DNA of 64,000 bases, from contig CALMQX010000035.1 of NCBI GenBank assembly GCA_937873315.1, positions 179,869-243,868 of the forward strand, written 5' to 3'. Shown piece after piece: positions 17,572-25,706 of the stretch. Position numbers and translations under genes: made by a program. Origin of the DNA: an uncultured Nostocoides sp. Its GTDB lineage: Bacteria > Actinomycetota > Actinomycetes > Actinomycetales > Dermatophilaceae. Numbering within the stretch: the stretch's first letter is position 1; every line of letters begins with the position of its first letter. Under the pieces are notes generated by a model. That model had not been told where the DNA came from. It ran no database searches and worked only from the letters and a program-made list of their open reading frames with translations.

Positions 17572-18535
17572 GTGAGCGCACGACGAGGTCGGCCAGCAAC
17601 GCCAGGGAGCCGATGAGCAGGCCGGTCATCACGACCAGGACAGTGCTCGCCGGGAAGTAGAAGGGGTGTCGCACCATGTCGATCACGGCCTTGACCACGC
17701 CAATGAGGATCAGCCAGAGGGCCGGCGGCATGAGGACCTTGAGCGGGTCGAAGTACATGACCATGCGCAGCACCTGCAGGATGTACCGGTAGGCGTCATT
17801 GACGAAGTGGAACTTGCTCGTCCCGGCGCGCTTGGCATACGAGGTGTCCACGTACTTGATGTCGTGCTGGTTGGACAGGAAGGCGATGGTGATCGTCGTG
17901 ACGCAGGAGAATCCGGCCGGCAGGAGGCGCAGGTAGGGCAGGCTGACTTCCCGCCGGAAGGCCCGCAGCCCCGAGTTGAGATCCGGAATTCGCGTCTTAG
18001 TCAGCCACTCAGCCACCTTGCGGATAAACCACTTGGCGGGCACCCGAGCCCACTTGTGGGTGCCCTCTTCGGTGGTTCGTGCCCCGACCACCTGGTCATA
18101 GGTGTGGTCATCGCGCAGGATGCGCACGAGTTCCGGGATGCGCTCGTTCTCGTAGGTCATATCGGCGTCGGTCCACACCACGATCTCGCCGCGGGCTTGT
18201 TGGGTCCCGATTCGTCGCGCAGTCCCCGAGCCGCCATTGCGGCGGAAGGGCAGCACGCGCACGTGTGGGGTCTGAGCCATCGCCCCCCGGAGCACCTCGA
18301 GGGTGTCATCCGTGCTGGCGTCATCAATGCACAGGAGCTCATAGCTGAGTTCGCTGGCCGACATGGCCACGGTGATCCGGTCGATCTCCTGCAGCACGTG
18401 GGCGCCCTCGTTGAAGCAGGGCAGCACGATCGTGACATAGGGAGTCGGGCCGGGACCCGAGGGCCCGTCCTCGATGGGGTATGCCGGGTGGCCCGGAACG
18501 CTGGGCGGCGGGCTGGCGGCGGACTTCTCGGTCAT
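17561..18535 (-). CDS. GT2 polyprenol-phosphate sugar synthase-like
   Basis: 324 aa. The GT2 domain has VTIVLPCFNEGAHVLQEID, the LLCIDDASTDDTLEVLRG DD motif, EIVVWTDADMTYENERIPEL and the PDLNSGLRAFRRE segment typical of dolichol/polyprenol-phosphate mannose or glucose synthases. Two C-terminal membrane helices (ALWLILIGVVKAVI and TVLVVMTGLLIGSLALL) follow. It presumably makes a polyprenyl-phosphate sugar for the neighbouring membrane proteins. ATG at 18535 chosen over one 12 codons upstream because a -10-like TAGGCT lies 8 nt before it. Confidence 0.88.
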   Translation of the reverse strand: MTEKSAASPPPSVPGHPAYPIEDGPSGPGPTPYVTIVLPCFNEGAHVLQEIDRITVAMSASELSYELLCIDDASTDDTLEVLRGAMAQTPHVRVLPFRRNGGSGTARRIGTQQARGEIVVWTDADMTYENERIPELVRILRDDHTYDQVVGARTTEEGTHKWARVPAKWFIRKVAEWLTKTRIPDLNSGLRAFRREVSLPYLRLLPAGFSCVTTITIAFLSNQHDIKYVDTSYAKRAGTSKFHFVNDAYRYILQVLRMVMYFDPLKVLMPPALWLILIGVVKAVIDMVRHPFYFPASTVLVVMTGLLIGSLALLADLVVRSRDG

Positions 18536-18543
18536 CGCGGGTG

Positions 18544-18549
18544 AGCCTA
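18544..18549 (-). promoter_or_regulatory. -10-like TAGGCT, leaderless start
   Basis: On the minus strand TAGGCT ends 8 nt before the ATG at 18535, with no Shine-Dalgarno. Confidence 0.4.
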
Positions 18550-18587
18550 CTCTGACCAGGGGGCCGGGCATGTGACACCGTTAGCCC

Positions 18588-19379
18588 ATGACGAGCGGGC
18601 TGTCCACCACGGCGATCCTGCACCTCCTCCAGGAGGTGGCTGCCGAACTGGTCACCCCACGCTTTCGGGCCCTGCGTGACGGGGAGATCATCGAGAAGCG
18701 CCCGGGCGATCTGGTGACCGTCGCCGACCGCGAGGCCGAGGTCGCTATCACGGCGGCCTTGCAGGCGGCATACCCAGAGGCGGTCGTCCTCGGGGAGGAG
18801 GCGTATGCCGCGGATCCACGCCTGATGGATACCTATCTCGCGGCGGAACACGCCTTTACCGTCGACCCGGTGGATGGCACCCGGAACTTCGTCCACGGCT
18901 CTCCCGATCACGCCCTCATGGCGGCCGAGATCCTGGGCGGCCAGGTCACGCGGGCCTGGATCTGGCAGCCGGAGCATGGCGTGGCGTGGGTGGCCGAACG
19001 CGGTCACGGCGCGACCTGCAATGGCGACCAACGATGGGTTCAGGCCGCGCACGCGTTGCCCGCTGGGGCGACCTCCATGTGGTCGCTGCGCGGCGAAGCC
19101 TTGGGCGATTTGCCGCCCATGCGCCTGTCCTGGGCCTGTTGCGGCATCGACTACCCCCGGCTGGTCGAAGGTGCGGCGGACTATGTCTTCTACAGCAAGT
19201 CGCATCCGTGGGATCACGCACCGGGTTCACTCATCCTGACCGAGGCCGGCGGAGCCATCGGGTTCACCGATGGAACGCCCTACTCCCCCAAGCTAACTCG
19301 GCCGGGTCTCATCGCGGCCGTGAGCGAAGAGATCTACGCCACCGTCCGAGCCCGCGCTCCTCGACGACTCAGGGACTAA
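18588..19379 (+). CDS. inositol-monophosphatase-family phosphatase (HisN-like)
   Basis: 263 aa, Mg-dependent phosphatase fold. Metal-binding motifs are present: VVLGEEAY (the GEE), FTVDPVDGTRNFVHGSPDHA (DPVDGTxNF) and the C-terminal WDHAPGSLILTEAGG. Actinobacterial members dephosphorylate inositol-1-phosphate or histidinol-phosphate; the substrate cannot be fixed here. Divergent from the GT2/flippase operon and convergent with the next membrane gene (11-bp overlap). Confidence 0.9.
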   Translation: MTSGLSTTAILHLLQEVAAELVTPRFRALRDGEIIEKRPGDLVTVADREAEVAITAALQAAYPEAVVLGEEAYAADPRLMDTYLAAEHAFTVDPVDGTRNFVHGSPDHALMAAEILGGQVTRAWIWQPEHGVAWVAERGHGATCNGDQRWVQAAHALPAGATSMWSLRGEALGDLPPMRLSWACCGIDYPRLVEGAADYVFYSKSHPWDHAPGSLILTEAGGAIGFTDGTPYSPKLTRPGLIAAVSEEIYATVRARAPRRLRD

Positions 19380-21372
19380 GCCACACCTCGAAGGCCAGCC
19401 GTATCGTCCCGCGCGGCGGCTTGGTCAGGGTGTTGGCGTGCTGCCGGGTGACCACGCGCACCGCGGGCTCGCCCGGGCCCTGAGTGCTGAGGAAGACCGC
19501 CCGATGGCCGCCGCGCGCCACGGCCTCGCGCAGAGCCGCCATCGCAGCCGAACGAGCGGTGGGGTCTTTGCGGGTTGGCTCGGTCAACGCCAGCGCAGGA
19601 TGTCCGCACGTCCCACGGATCACTTGGGGCCATTCATTGGCGGCCCGATCGTCGGCAGCGATGACGACGTCGCCGGGGGCGAGCTGCGCGCACACCTGCT
19701 GAACCGCTTCGGCCGAACCGGTTTCGACTCTCCCCGGGATCATGGTGGCGACGCCCCACAGGGCACATCCGACGAAACTGGCCACCAGGATGCGTACTAC
19801 CACCACCGGCGTTGTGCCCCGGGCCAATGCCGAAGCGCCCAGGACGGCCAGGACCACCACGAGGACAATCGGGATGATCAGCCGGCGATCAGCCCACGGA
19901 TGATCCGGGGTGATGCCCGGTCGCCAGAGCGTGAACACCGAGGAACCCAGCGCCACGACCAGGATGATTAGTCCCGGCGGGATGGCGTCGTCCCGCTCGA
20001 GCCAGGTGCGCACCAGTCGTCCCACGGCCAGGACCGCGACCACTGCGGCCACCGCCACGGCCGGCAGGCCAAGGGCCCAGGTGAGCCAGCCAATGGTGTT
20101 CTCGGCATAGGTGCGGGCTCCGTCCACGCTCAGGCCCTCAGCGGCTTGCATCGAGGCCACATATGCCGTCCCGAAGGCCTGTGGACCCTGCCGGGCGACC
20201 AACCACAGCGGACGGCTGGCCAGTAGTATCAGCACCAGCGCGGTCAGTCCGCTGGCCAACAGCGGGATCGCCGCCTGCACCCGCTGGCCCCGGGCGATGC
20301 CCCACCGCAGCGCCAAACCCAGCAGCGGGCCGGCCAGCAGGGCGCCCAGCCAGAAGCCGAGTGCCGGGGTCACACTGCTCTCGATCAAGGCCAGGTATCT
20401 CGGCGAATGCCATCGATTCGCCAGGTAGGCCAAACCCCCGACCACGGTCATGGCGGCCAGCGTGGCCAGCGCAACGGTGCGACGAGCGCGATCCAGGACG
20501 CCCGCCATCCCGAGAACCAGCGAGAACAGCGCTAGTTCGCGCAAGGTGTCGATGCGCACGAGCACGCCGCTCGCGATCAGCGCACCTGCAAGCGCGCCCG
20601 CCCAGACGCCCAGGCGACGGCTTGATTCACGCAGGGCCAACTCCATACTCAGGGCACCGGCGACGAGCAGCAGGAGCGCGAAGGGCTCCGAGAAGGTGGA
20701 CCGCGCGACATAGGCCATCGGGTAGGCGATCCCGAGCACCGCGGCCGCCACCGCGCCCCAGATGGGCCCACGCAGCCTCCCGATAGCGGCCCCAATTCCC
20801 AGGAGAGCCAGGGACACGGCCAGGGCGGCGAGCAGCGTGGCACCGGTTGTGCCGCCAGCCCACCAGCCCAGCGAGAGGATGCTCGCCACGCCCACGACAA
20901 ACTGGGGCTCGATGGCGGGCCCGCTCGGCCCGGACACCTGGTAGAAGCCGGGGCTCTCCAGCGTCACCCCCGGCACGGCTAGAACTGCCGCACCGCCCAG
21001 TTCGCTCGGATCGACCCGGATCACCCGTGACCCCCCAGTCGAGAGCGCGATGGCGGCCTGCAGATTGCTGCCGGCATCGCGCCTGGGAAGGACCTGCTCG
21101 GCAGCGGTGGCGGCATACCAGGTCGTCAGGATCAGCACGACCACGAGCAGTGCCCATGGAACGTCCTGGCGCGGTTGCCGCGCCATGGCCCGCCGAGCGG
21201 CGACCACCGCGAGCAGCACCATCAGTGCCACCAGCGGCCACACCAACCCAGGGAGCCACCAACCCACGCCGGCGAGCAGCGCGCCCAGGACGCCGACTGC
21301 GGCCGTCACAGCGGCCGATGCAATGACGACGACCTCGACTCGGCACGCTCCCGAGGGCGTCTGCGCGCTCAT
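19369..21372 (-). CDS. polytopic membrane protein, putative GT-C glycosyltransferase
   Basis: 667 aa with about a dozen membrane helices. An extracytoplasmic loop after the second or third helix carries PRRDAGSNLQAAIAL, a position where GT39/ArnT-like GT-C enzymes keep their catalytic acid, and the C-terminal soluble segment resembles other GT-C proteins. No close family assignment is claimed. The ATG at 21372 is used; TAGGCT lies 8 nt upstream, diverging from the TIGR03089 gene. Confidence 0.7.
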   Translation of the reverse strand: MSAQTPSGACRVEVVVIASAAVTAAVGVLGALLAGVGWWLPGLVWPLVALMVLLAVVAARRAMARQPRQDVPWALLVVVLILTTWYAATAAEQVLPRRDAGSNLQAAIALSTGGSRVIRVDPSELGGAAVLAVPGVTLESPGFYQVSGPSGPAIEPQFVVGVASILSLGWWAGGTTGATLLAALAVSLALLGIGAAIGRLRGPIWGAVAAAVLGIAYPMAYVARSTFSEPFALLLLVAGALSMELALRESSRRLGVWAGALAGALIASGVLVRIDTLRELALFSLVLGMAGVLDRARRTVALATLAAMTVVGGLAYLANRWHSPRYLALIESSVTPALGFWLGALLAGPLLGLALRWGIARGQRVQAAIPLLASGLTALVLILLASRPLWLVARQGPQAFGTAYVASMQAAEGLSVDGARTYAENTIGWLTWALGLPAVAVAAVVAVLAVGRLVRTWLERDDAIPPGLIILVVALGSSVFTLWRPGITPDHPWADRRLIIPIVLVVVLAVLGASALARGTTPVVVVRILVASFVGCALWGVATMIPGRVETGSAEAVQQVCAQLAPGDVVIAADDRAANEWPQVIRGTCGHPALALTEPTRKDPTARSAAMAALREAVARGGHRAVFLSTQGPGEPAVRVVTRQHANTLTKPPRGTIRLAFEVWLSP

Positions 21373-21380
21373 GGCGAGCG

Positions 21381-21409
21381 AGCCTACCGGCGGATCGATC
21401 CGAGACAAT
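21381..21409. promoter_or_regulatory. divergent leaderless promoters
   Basis: On the minus strand TAGGCT (21381-21386) is 8 nt before the ATG at 21372. On the plus strand GACAAT (21404-21409) is 6 nt before the ATG at 21416. The two start codons are only 44 bp apart. Confidence 0.45.
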
Positions 21410-21415
21410 GACGCC

Positions 21416-22177
21416 ATGACGACGATCAGTGGCCTACTGGCCGCCCTGCAGCGCGACGGTGGCCGCCCGCGGGTCACCGCCTATGACGACGGCCCCGGCC
21501 CCACCCAGGGCGAGCGCATCGAGCTCTCGGGTCGGGTGCTCGGCACCTGGGTCGCCAAGGCCGCCAATCTGCTGACCGAGGAGCTCGACGTTCAACCGGG
21601 CGACCGCGTGGCGCTTGACCTTCCGGCCCACTGGCGCGCCCTCTATTGGGGCCTTGCGCTGTGGTCGTGTGGGGCCTGCGTGATTGCTGGCAACCACCCC
21701 GATGCCCGCGCCCTGATCACCACCGACCCCGAGCGCGCCGAGCGCGCAGCGCGCACCGGGGACGCCATTCTGGTGACCCTGCCCGCCTTGGCCCGTCGCG
21801 CCCAGGTGCCGCTGGGCCCCGGTGTGCTGGACGAAGCGGCCACGATCGCCAGCTATGGCGACGTCTTCTCCGCCGCCGGCCGGCCATCGCCATCCAGCGC
21901 CGCCGTGATAGCGGGCTCGCTGACGACCACGTACGCCGATCTCGTGCCGGAACCAGCCTGGCCAGCCGGCACGCGCGCCCATCTCATCGCAGCGGACGTG
22001 GCCACCCTCTACCAGACCGCCTTTGCGGCGTGGGCCGCAGACGGCAGCATCGTGCTGAGCCGGGGAACGAGTGATCCAGCAGCACTGGCGCACCGACTCG
22101 CGACCGAGGGCGCGGTCAACGCATCTGAGCTTCGATCGCCTGCCAGGTCAGCAGAGCAACCACACCGGTCTGAGTGA
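21416..22177 (+). CDS. TIGR03089 family protein (AMP-binding-like)
   Basis: 253 aa. The sequence resembles the N-terminal part of acyl-CoA synthetases (IELSGRVLGTWVAKAANLL, PGDRVALDLPAHWRALYWGL, ACVIAGNHPDA) but lacks the P-loop and adenylation motifs and is half their length; this is the actinobacterial TIGR03089 family of unknown function. In mycobacteria it neighbours the LCP gene; here the LCP gene is 29 kb away. The last 62 bp overlap the convergent peptidase gene. Confidence 0.8.
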   Translation: MTTISGLLAALQRDGGRPRVTAYDDGPGPTQGERIELSGRVLGTWVAKAANLLTEELDVQPGDRVALDLPAHWRALYWGLALWSCGACVIAGNHPDARALITTDPERAERAARTGDAILVTLPALARRAQVPLGPGVLDEAATIASYGDVFSAAGRPSPSSAAVIAGSLTTTYADLVPEPAWPAGTRAHLIAADVATLYQTAFAAWAADGSIVLSRGTSDPAALAHRLATEGAVNASELRSPARSAEQPHRSE

Positions 22178-24029
22178 GCTTCGCGCGGGCCTGAGCTGCC
22201 TTGACGGCGGCCAGAGTCCCCGAACCGAAGTTGCCGTCCGCGGTGATCTTGAGCGCCTTTTGAAGGGCCACGACAGCAGCCCCGGTGGATCCCACCTTGA
22301 GCGAGGTACGCCAGTACGTCAGCAGCGGATGCTCCCGCGCCTCGAGTTTTTCCCAGAGCGCCGCATCGGCAACCCCGATGACGGGCAGTCCCAGGGTCGC
22401 CCGAACCGCCTTGACGCGAGCCTCGGTGGCCGGCCCGAAGTTGCCATCGACCGCGACGCCTCCCAGGCCCTTCTGCAGGACCGACACCGCGGTGCCCTTG
22501 CTGCCGATCCGCAGGGTCGTGGCCTTCACGGCGGTGTATGCCGTGGTGTAAGACCCGGTCGCGGCAGCGACCGGAGCGGATGCTGGCCTGGGGGCGGGCG
22601 CCGCAACGCGAGGCTTGCCGATGAGCAGAACCCAGATCGCTGGGGTGACAACCCCGGTGGCGGGCACCTTCTTGGTGGTTTGGTAGGCCTTCACGCGCGC
22701 CTGCGTGAGGGAACCGAAGCGGCCATCGGCCACGAGGCCGCCGAGCGCCTTCTGCAGGGCGACCACGGCCGGACCGGAGGAACCGACACTCAGGGTCAGG
22801 GCGGCATACGCCGCGAGCGGGCTGACTTGCGGTTGCGGCGTGGGTGTGGCCGGGATGGACACGGTCTTACCCATGAGAACCTGCCACATGGCTGGGGTTA
22901 CTTCACCGGTGACCGGCAGCTTCTTGGTGCTCTGGTAGGCCTTGACCTTGGCCTGGGTCAAAGGTCCATACTCCCCGTCGGTGCTCAGTCCGCCCAGGGC
23001 CTTTTGGAGGGCCACCACGGCAGGGCCCTTGGACCACAACTTGAGAGTCAGCCCGGCATATGCCGCCAGCGGCTGCGCTGCGCTCGGCGTGGGGGCGGGT
23101 GCGGCGGCTGAAGCGCGCGAGGTAATGAGTTTGAGGGCGACCATGCGCGACCAGGTGGCATTGTCCATCTCCCCGGTGACCGGGACGCCATGGGAGGCCT
23201 GCCAGGCCGAAACCGCGGCCGCGGTCTTCGGGCCAAAATCGCCATCCGCGACGGCTCCGACGACCCGCTGTGCCAGGACGACGTCCGCCCCCGAGTGTCC
23301 CTGGCGCAACCAGGGATAACCGCTGGCGGTCTTCACCGCGGTGGGCACCGAGACCACCGGCTCGGCGCCGGCGACCGGGCCGGTCAGCGGGGTGACCACC
23401 GGGACCCCGGTCCACCAGGAGGTCCGGCCGTAGGCGCCATCCCAGGTAAACGAGATGTGAATGTGGTCCGTGTGCGGGGAGACCCCAAAGTACGGCGTCC
23501 AGCCGCGGCCGGGGTCATAGGCCCGCCAGGATTGGCGGTTCCAGATGATGTAGTTGATGCCGAAGCGGCGGGCCATCGCACCCGGGCGACCTTGGGCGTC
23601 GGGCGCGGCCAGCCAGCGGGTGATGCGGTTGCCCAGTTCGAGGCCCTCGGGGGTCTTGGCGTCGAGCATCCAGTCCAGTGCGCGCCCCTCGCCATGCTCG
23701 AGCACGCACCGGCGCCAAATGCCGTAGGTGTGGGTGCCATAGGTGGCGTTGAGGAGCTTGGCGAAGGCCACGACGCCCGGACGCTCACCGGTCAGGCAGC
23801 GGTAACCACCCTGGAATGGCGCTGCCACATCGAGCGCGCTGGGCAAGGGTCGCGAGGGCAAGGGTAGTAGCACGGCGGCGGCCCCCGCCCCCGTGGCCGT
23901 GATCGTCAACGGAAAGGCCGCCACCGATGCGCCCACGACCGTGAGGGCACGCCGAGTGCTTGGCCTCCTGCGTTCACCCACCGCCCGCGGGGTCGTCGCA
24001 ACACGCTCTACCGGCAGTGGAACCGCCAC
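22116..24029 (-). CDS. secreted M15-like peptidase with five peptidoglycan-binding domains
   Basis: 637 aa. A hydrophobic signal/anchor (about 25-50, ALTVVGASVAAFPLTI) is followed by a domain with EHGEGRALDWMLDAKTPEG and SPHTDHIHISFTWDG, which looks like the His/Asp/His zinc set of M15-type or ARB_07466-like cell-wall peptidases. Then come five PG_binding_1 repeats of 65-70 residues, each with a variant of VVALQKALGGL..DGxFGxxT and an xVTGxxxxxxW close. Role: binding and probably cutting or remodelling peptidoglycan outside the cell. Start GTG at 24029 has GAGGAGG upstream; a 37-codon extension is open but unlikely. Confidence 0.85.
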   Translation of the reverse strand: MAVPLPVERVATTPRAVGERRRPSTRRALTVVGASVAAFPLTITATGAGAAAVLLPLPSRPLPSALDVAAPFQGGYRCLTGERPGVVAFAKLLNATYGTHTYGIWRRCVLEHGEGRALDWMLDAKTPEGLELGNRITRWLAAPDAQGRPGAMARRFGINYIIWNRQSWRAYDPGRGWTPYFGVSPHTDHIHISFTWDGAYGRTSWWTGVPVVTPLTGPVAGAEPVVSVPTAVKTASGYPWLRQGHSGADVVLAQRVVGAVADGDFGPKTAAAVSAWQASHGVPVTGEMDNATWSRMVALKLITSRASAAAPAPTPSAAQPLAAYAGLTLKLWSKGPAVVALQKALGGLSTDGEYGPLTQAKVKAYQSTKKLPVTGEVTPAMWQVLMGKTVSIPATPTPQPQVSPLAAYAALTLSVGSSGPAVVALQKALGGLVADGRFGSLTQARVKAYQTTKKVPATGVVTPAIWVLLIGKPRVAAPAPRPASAPVAAATGSYTTAYTAVKATTLRIGSKGTAVSVLQKGLGGVAVDGNFGPATEARVKAVRATLGLPVIGVADAALWEKLEAREHPLLTYWRTSLKVGSTGAAVVALQKALKITADGNFGSGTLAAVKAAQARAKLTQTGVVALLTWQAIEAQMR

Positions 24030-24171
24030 AAGGGCCTCCTCGAAAGGACGCGCGTGACCCGTTCCCCGGGGGTGAGTTGGGGCGAATTCACACACGTCAC
24101 ACACGCAACAGTGGATAACTGAACTCAACAGTTCTCCCACTCGTTACGCAGGATCGCAAGTCAATGGCCCG

Positions 24172-24185
24172 AATTACACGCATGT
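24172..24185. promoter_or_regulatory. second copy of AATTACACGCATGT element
   Basis: Matches the whiB upstream element in 13 of 14 bases. It lies between the divergent peptidase (start 24029) and CoA-transferase (start 24274) genes, so either could be the target. Confidence 0.4.
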
Positions 24186-24273
24186 ACTTCTGGATTCCCT
24201 CCCCATGGCAGAAGGTTCTGCTGCCAACAGCGACATTGGCAGAAGATCCTCCGGTGGTCGTAGAGTTGCGGGC

Positions 24274-25053
24274 ATGGACAAAGTCGTCGCCACACCCACC
24301 GAAGCCATCGCCGGCATCACCGATGGCATGACCCTCGCGGTCGGGGGCTTTGGCCTCTGCGGCATTCCGTCGGTGCTCATCGCCGAGCTGCATCGGCAGG
24401 GCATCAAAGACTTGGAAGCGGTCTCCAACAACTGTGGGGTGGACGACTGGGGCCTGGGCATCCTGCTCGGCGCCCAACAGATCCGTCGGATGATCAGCTC
24501 CTATGTCGGCGAGAACAAGGAGTTCGCTCGCCAGTACCTCGAGGGTGAGCTTGAGGTCGAGCTGACCCCACAGGGCACCCTGGCCGAGCGCCTGCGCGCC
24601 GGCGGCAGCGGCATACCGGCCTTCTTCACCCCGACCGGCGTGGGCAGTCAGGTGGCCGACGGTGGCCTGCCGTGGAAGTACGCCGCGGACGGCTCGGTCG
24701 AGATCGCCTCCCCACCCAAGGAAGTGCGCACGTTCAGTTTGCATGGGCAACCGCGCGAGTACGTGCTCGAGGAGGCCATCGTCGCCGACTTCGGCCTGGT
24801 GCGGGCGGCCCGCGGTGACCGGCACGGCAATCTGGTCTTCAACCGTTCCAGCCGCAACTTCAACCCCTTAGCGGCGATGGCCGGCCGGATCACGGTGGCC
24901 GAGGTCGAGGAACTCGTCGAGCCCGGCCAACTCGATCCCGACGAGATCCATCTGCCCGGTATTTATGTGCAGCGGGTGCTGCCACTGACCCCGCAGCAGG
25001 CCGCCGACAAGCGCATTGAGCGACGTACCGTGACCGAGAGCAAGGAGGCCTGA
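24274..25053 (+). CDS. scoA: 3-oxoacid CoA-transferase subunit A
   Basis: 259 aa. Alpha subunit of a succinyl-CoA:3-oxoacid (SCOT-type) CoA-transferase, used in acetoacetate/ketone metabolism. Family features: [60 protein letters not shown] at 24274 ([11 protein letters not shown]) fits the family start; the frame is open 23 codons earlier. The subunit B gene begins 2 bp after its stop. Confidence 0.93.
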   Translation: MDKVVATPTEAIAGITDGMTLAVGGFGLCGIPSVLIAELHRQGIKDLEAVSNNCGVDDWGLGILLGAQQIRRMISSYVGENKEFARQYLEGELEVELTPQGTLAERLRAGGSGIPAFFTPTGVGSQVADGGLPWKYAADGSVEIASPPKEVRTFSLHGQPREYVLEEAIVADFGLVRAARGDRHGNLVFNRSSRNFNPLAAMAGRITVAEVEELVEPGQLDPDEIHLPGIYVQRVLPLTPQQAADKRIERRTVTESKEA

Positions 25054-25055
25054 GC

Positions 25056-25694
25056 ATGGCCCTGACCCGTGAGCAGATGGCCGCTCGAGCCGCTCGTGAA
25101 CTGCAGGACGGCGCCTACGTGAACCTCGGGATCGGGCTGCCAACGCTGGTCCCCAATTACGTCCCGGAGGACGTCGAGATCGTGCTCCAATCGGAGAACG
25201 GCATTCTCGGGGTGGGCGCCTACCCCACCCCGGAGGCGGTTGACCCCGACCTGATCAATGCCGGCAAGGAAACGGTGACGGTACGGCGTGGGGCGTCCTA
25301 CTTCGACTCGGCCACGAGCTTCGGGATGATCCGCGGCGGCAAGGTTGATGCCGCCATCCTGGGAGCCATGCAGGTCTCGGCCGGCGGGGACATCGCCAAC
25401 TGGATGATTCCGGGCAAGATGGTCAAGGGCATGGGTGGGGCCATGGACCTGGTCCACGGCGCCAAGACGGTCATCGTCCTCATGGAGCACGTGGCCAAGG
25501 ACGGCAGTCACAAGATCGTGCAGGAGTGCACGCTCCCGCTCACCGGCAAGGCCGTGGTCCAACGAATCATTACCGACCTTGCCGTCATCGACGTCACGCC
25601 CGATGGCTTGGTTCTGCGTGAACTCGCTCCTGGCGTCACCGAAGACGAGGTGCGCCTGGCCACCGGGGCTACCTTGACGGTAGACCTGGCCTAA
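25056..25694 (+). CDS. scoB: 3-oxoacid CoA-transferase subunit B
   Basis: 212 aa. Beta subunit carrying the catalytic Glu in [30 protein letters not shown] at the start and [19 protein letters not shown] later are typical. A GAGCAAGGAGG site at the end of scoA serves as its ribosome-binding site. Forms the heteromer with the preceding product. Confidence 0.95.
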   Translation: MALTREQMAARAARELQDGAYVNLGIGLPTLVPNYVPEDVEIVLQSENGILGVGAYPTPEAVDPDLINAGKETVTVRRGASYFDSATSFGMIRGGKVDAAILGAMQVSAGGDIANWMIPGKMVKGMGGAMDLVHGAKTVIVLMEHVAKDGSHKIVQECTLPLTGKAVVQRIITDLAVIDVTPDGLVLRELAPGVTEDEVRLATGATLTVDLA

Positions 25695-25706
25695 CGGACA
25701 CAGCGC

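Noticed and set aside
24060..24115. CACACACGTCACACACGC-type direct repeats as an MtrA site
   Set aside because: Half-sites do not match the GTAAC-type consensus I know, so only the more specific AATTACACGC element is reported.
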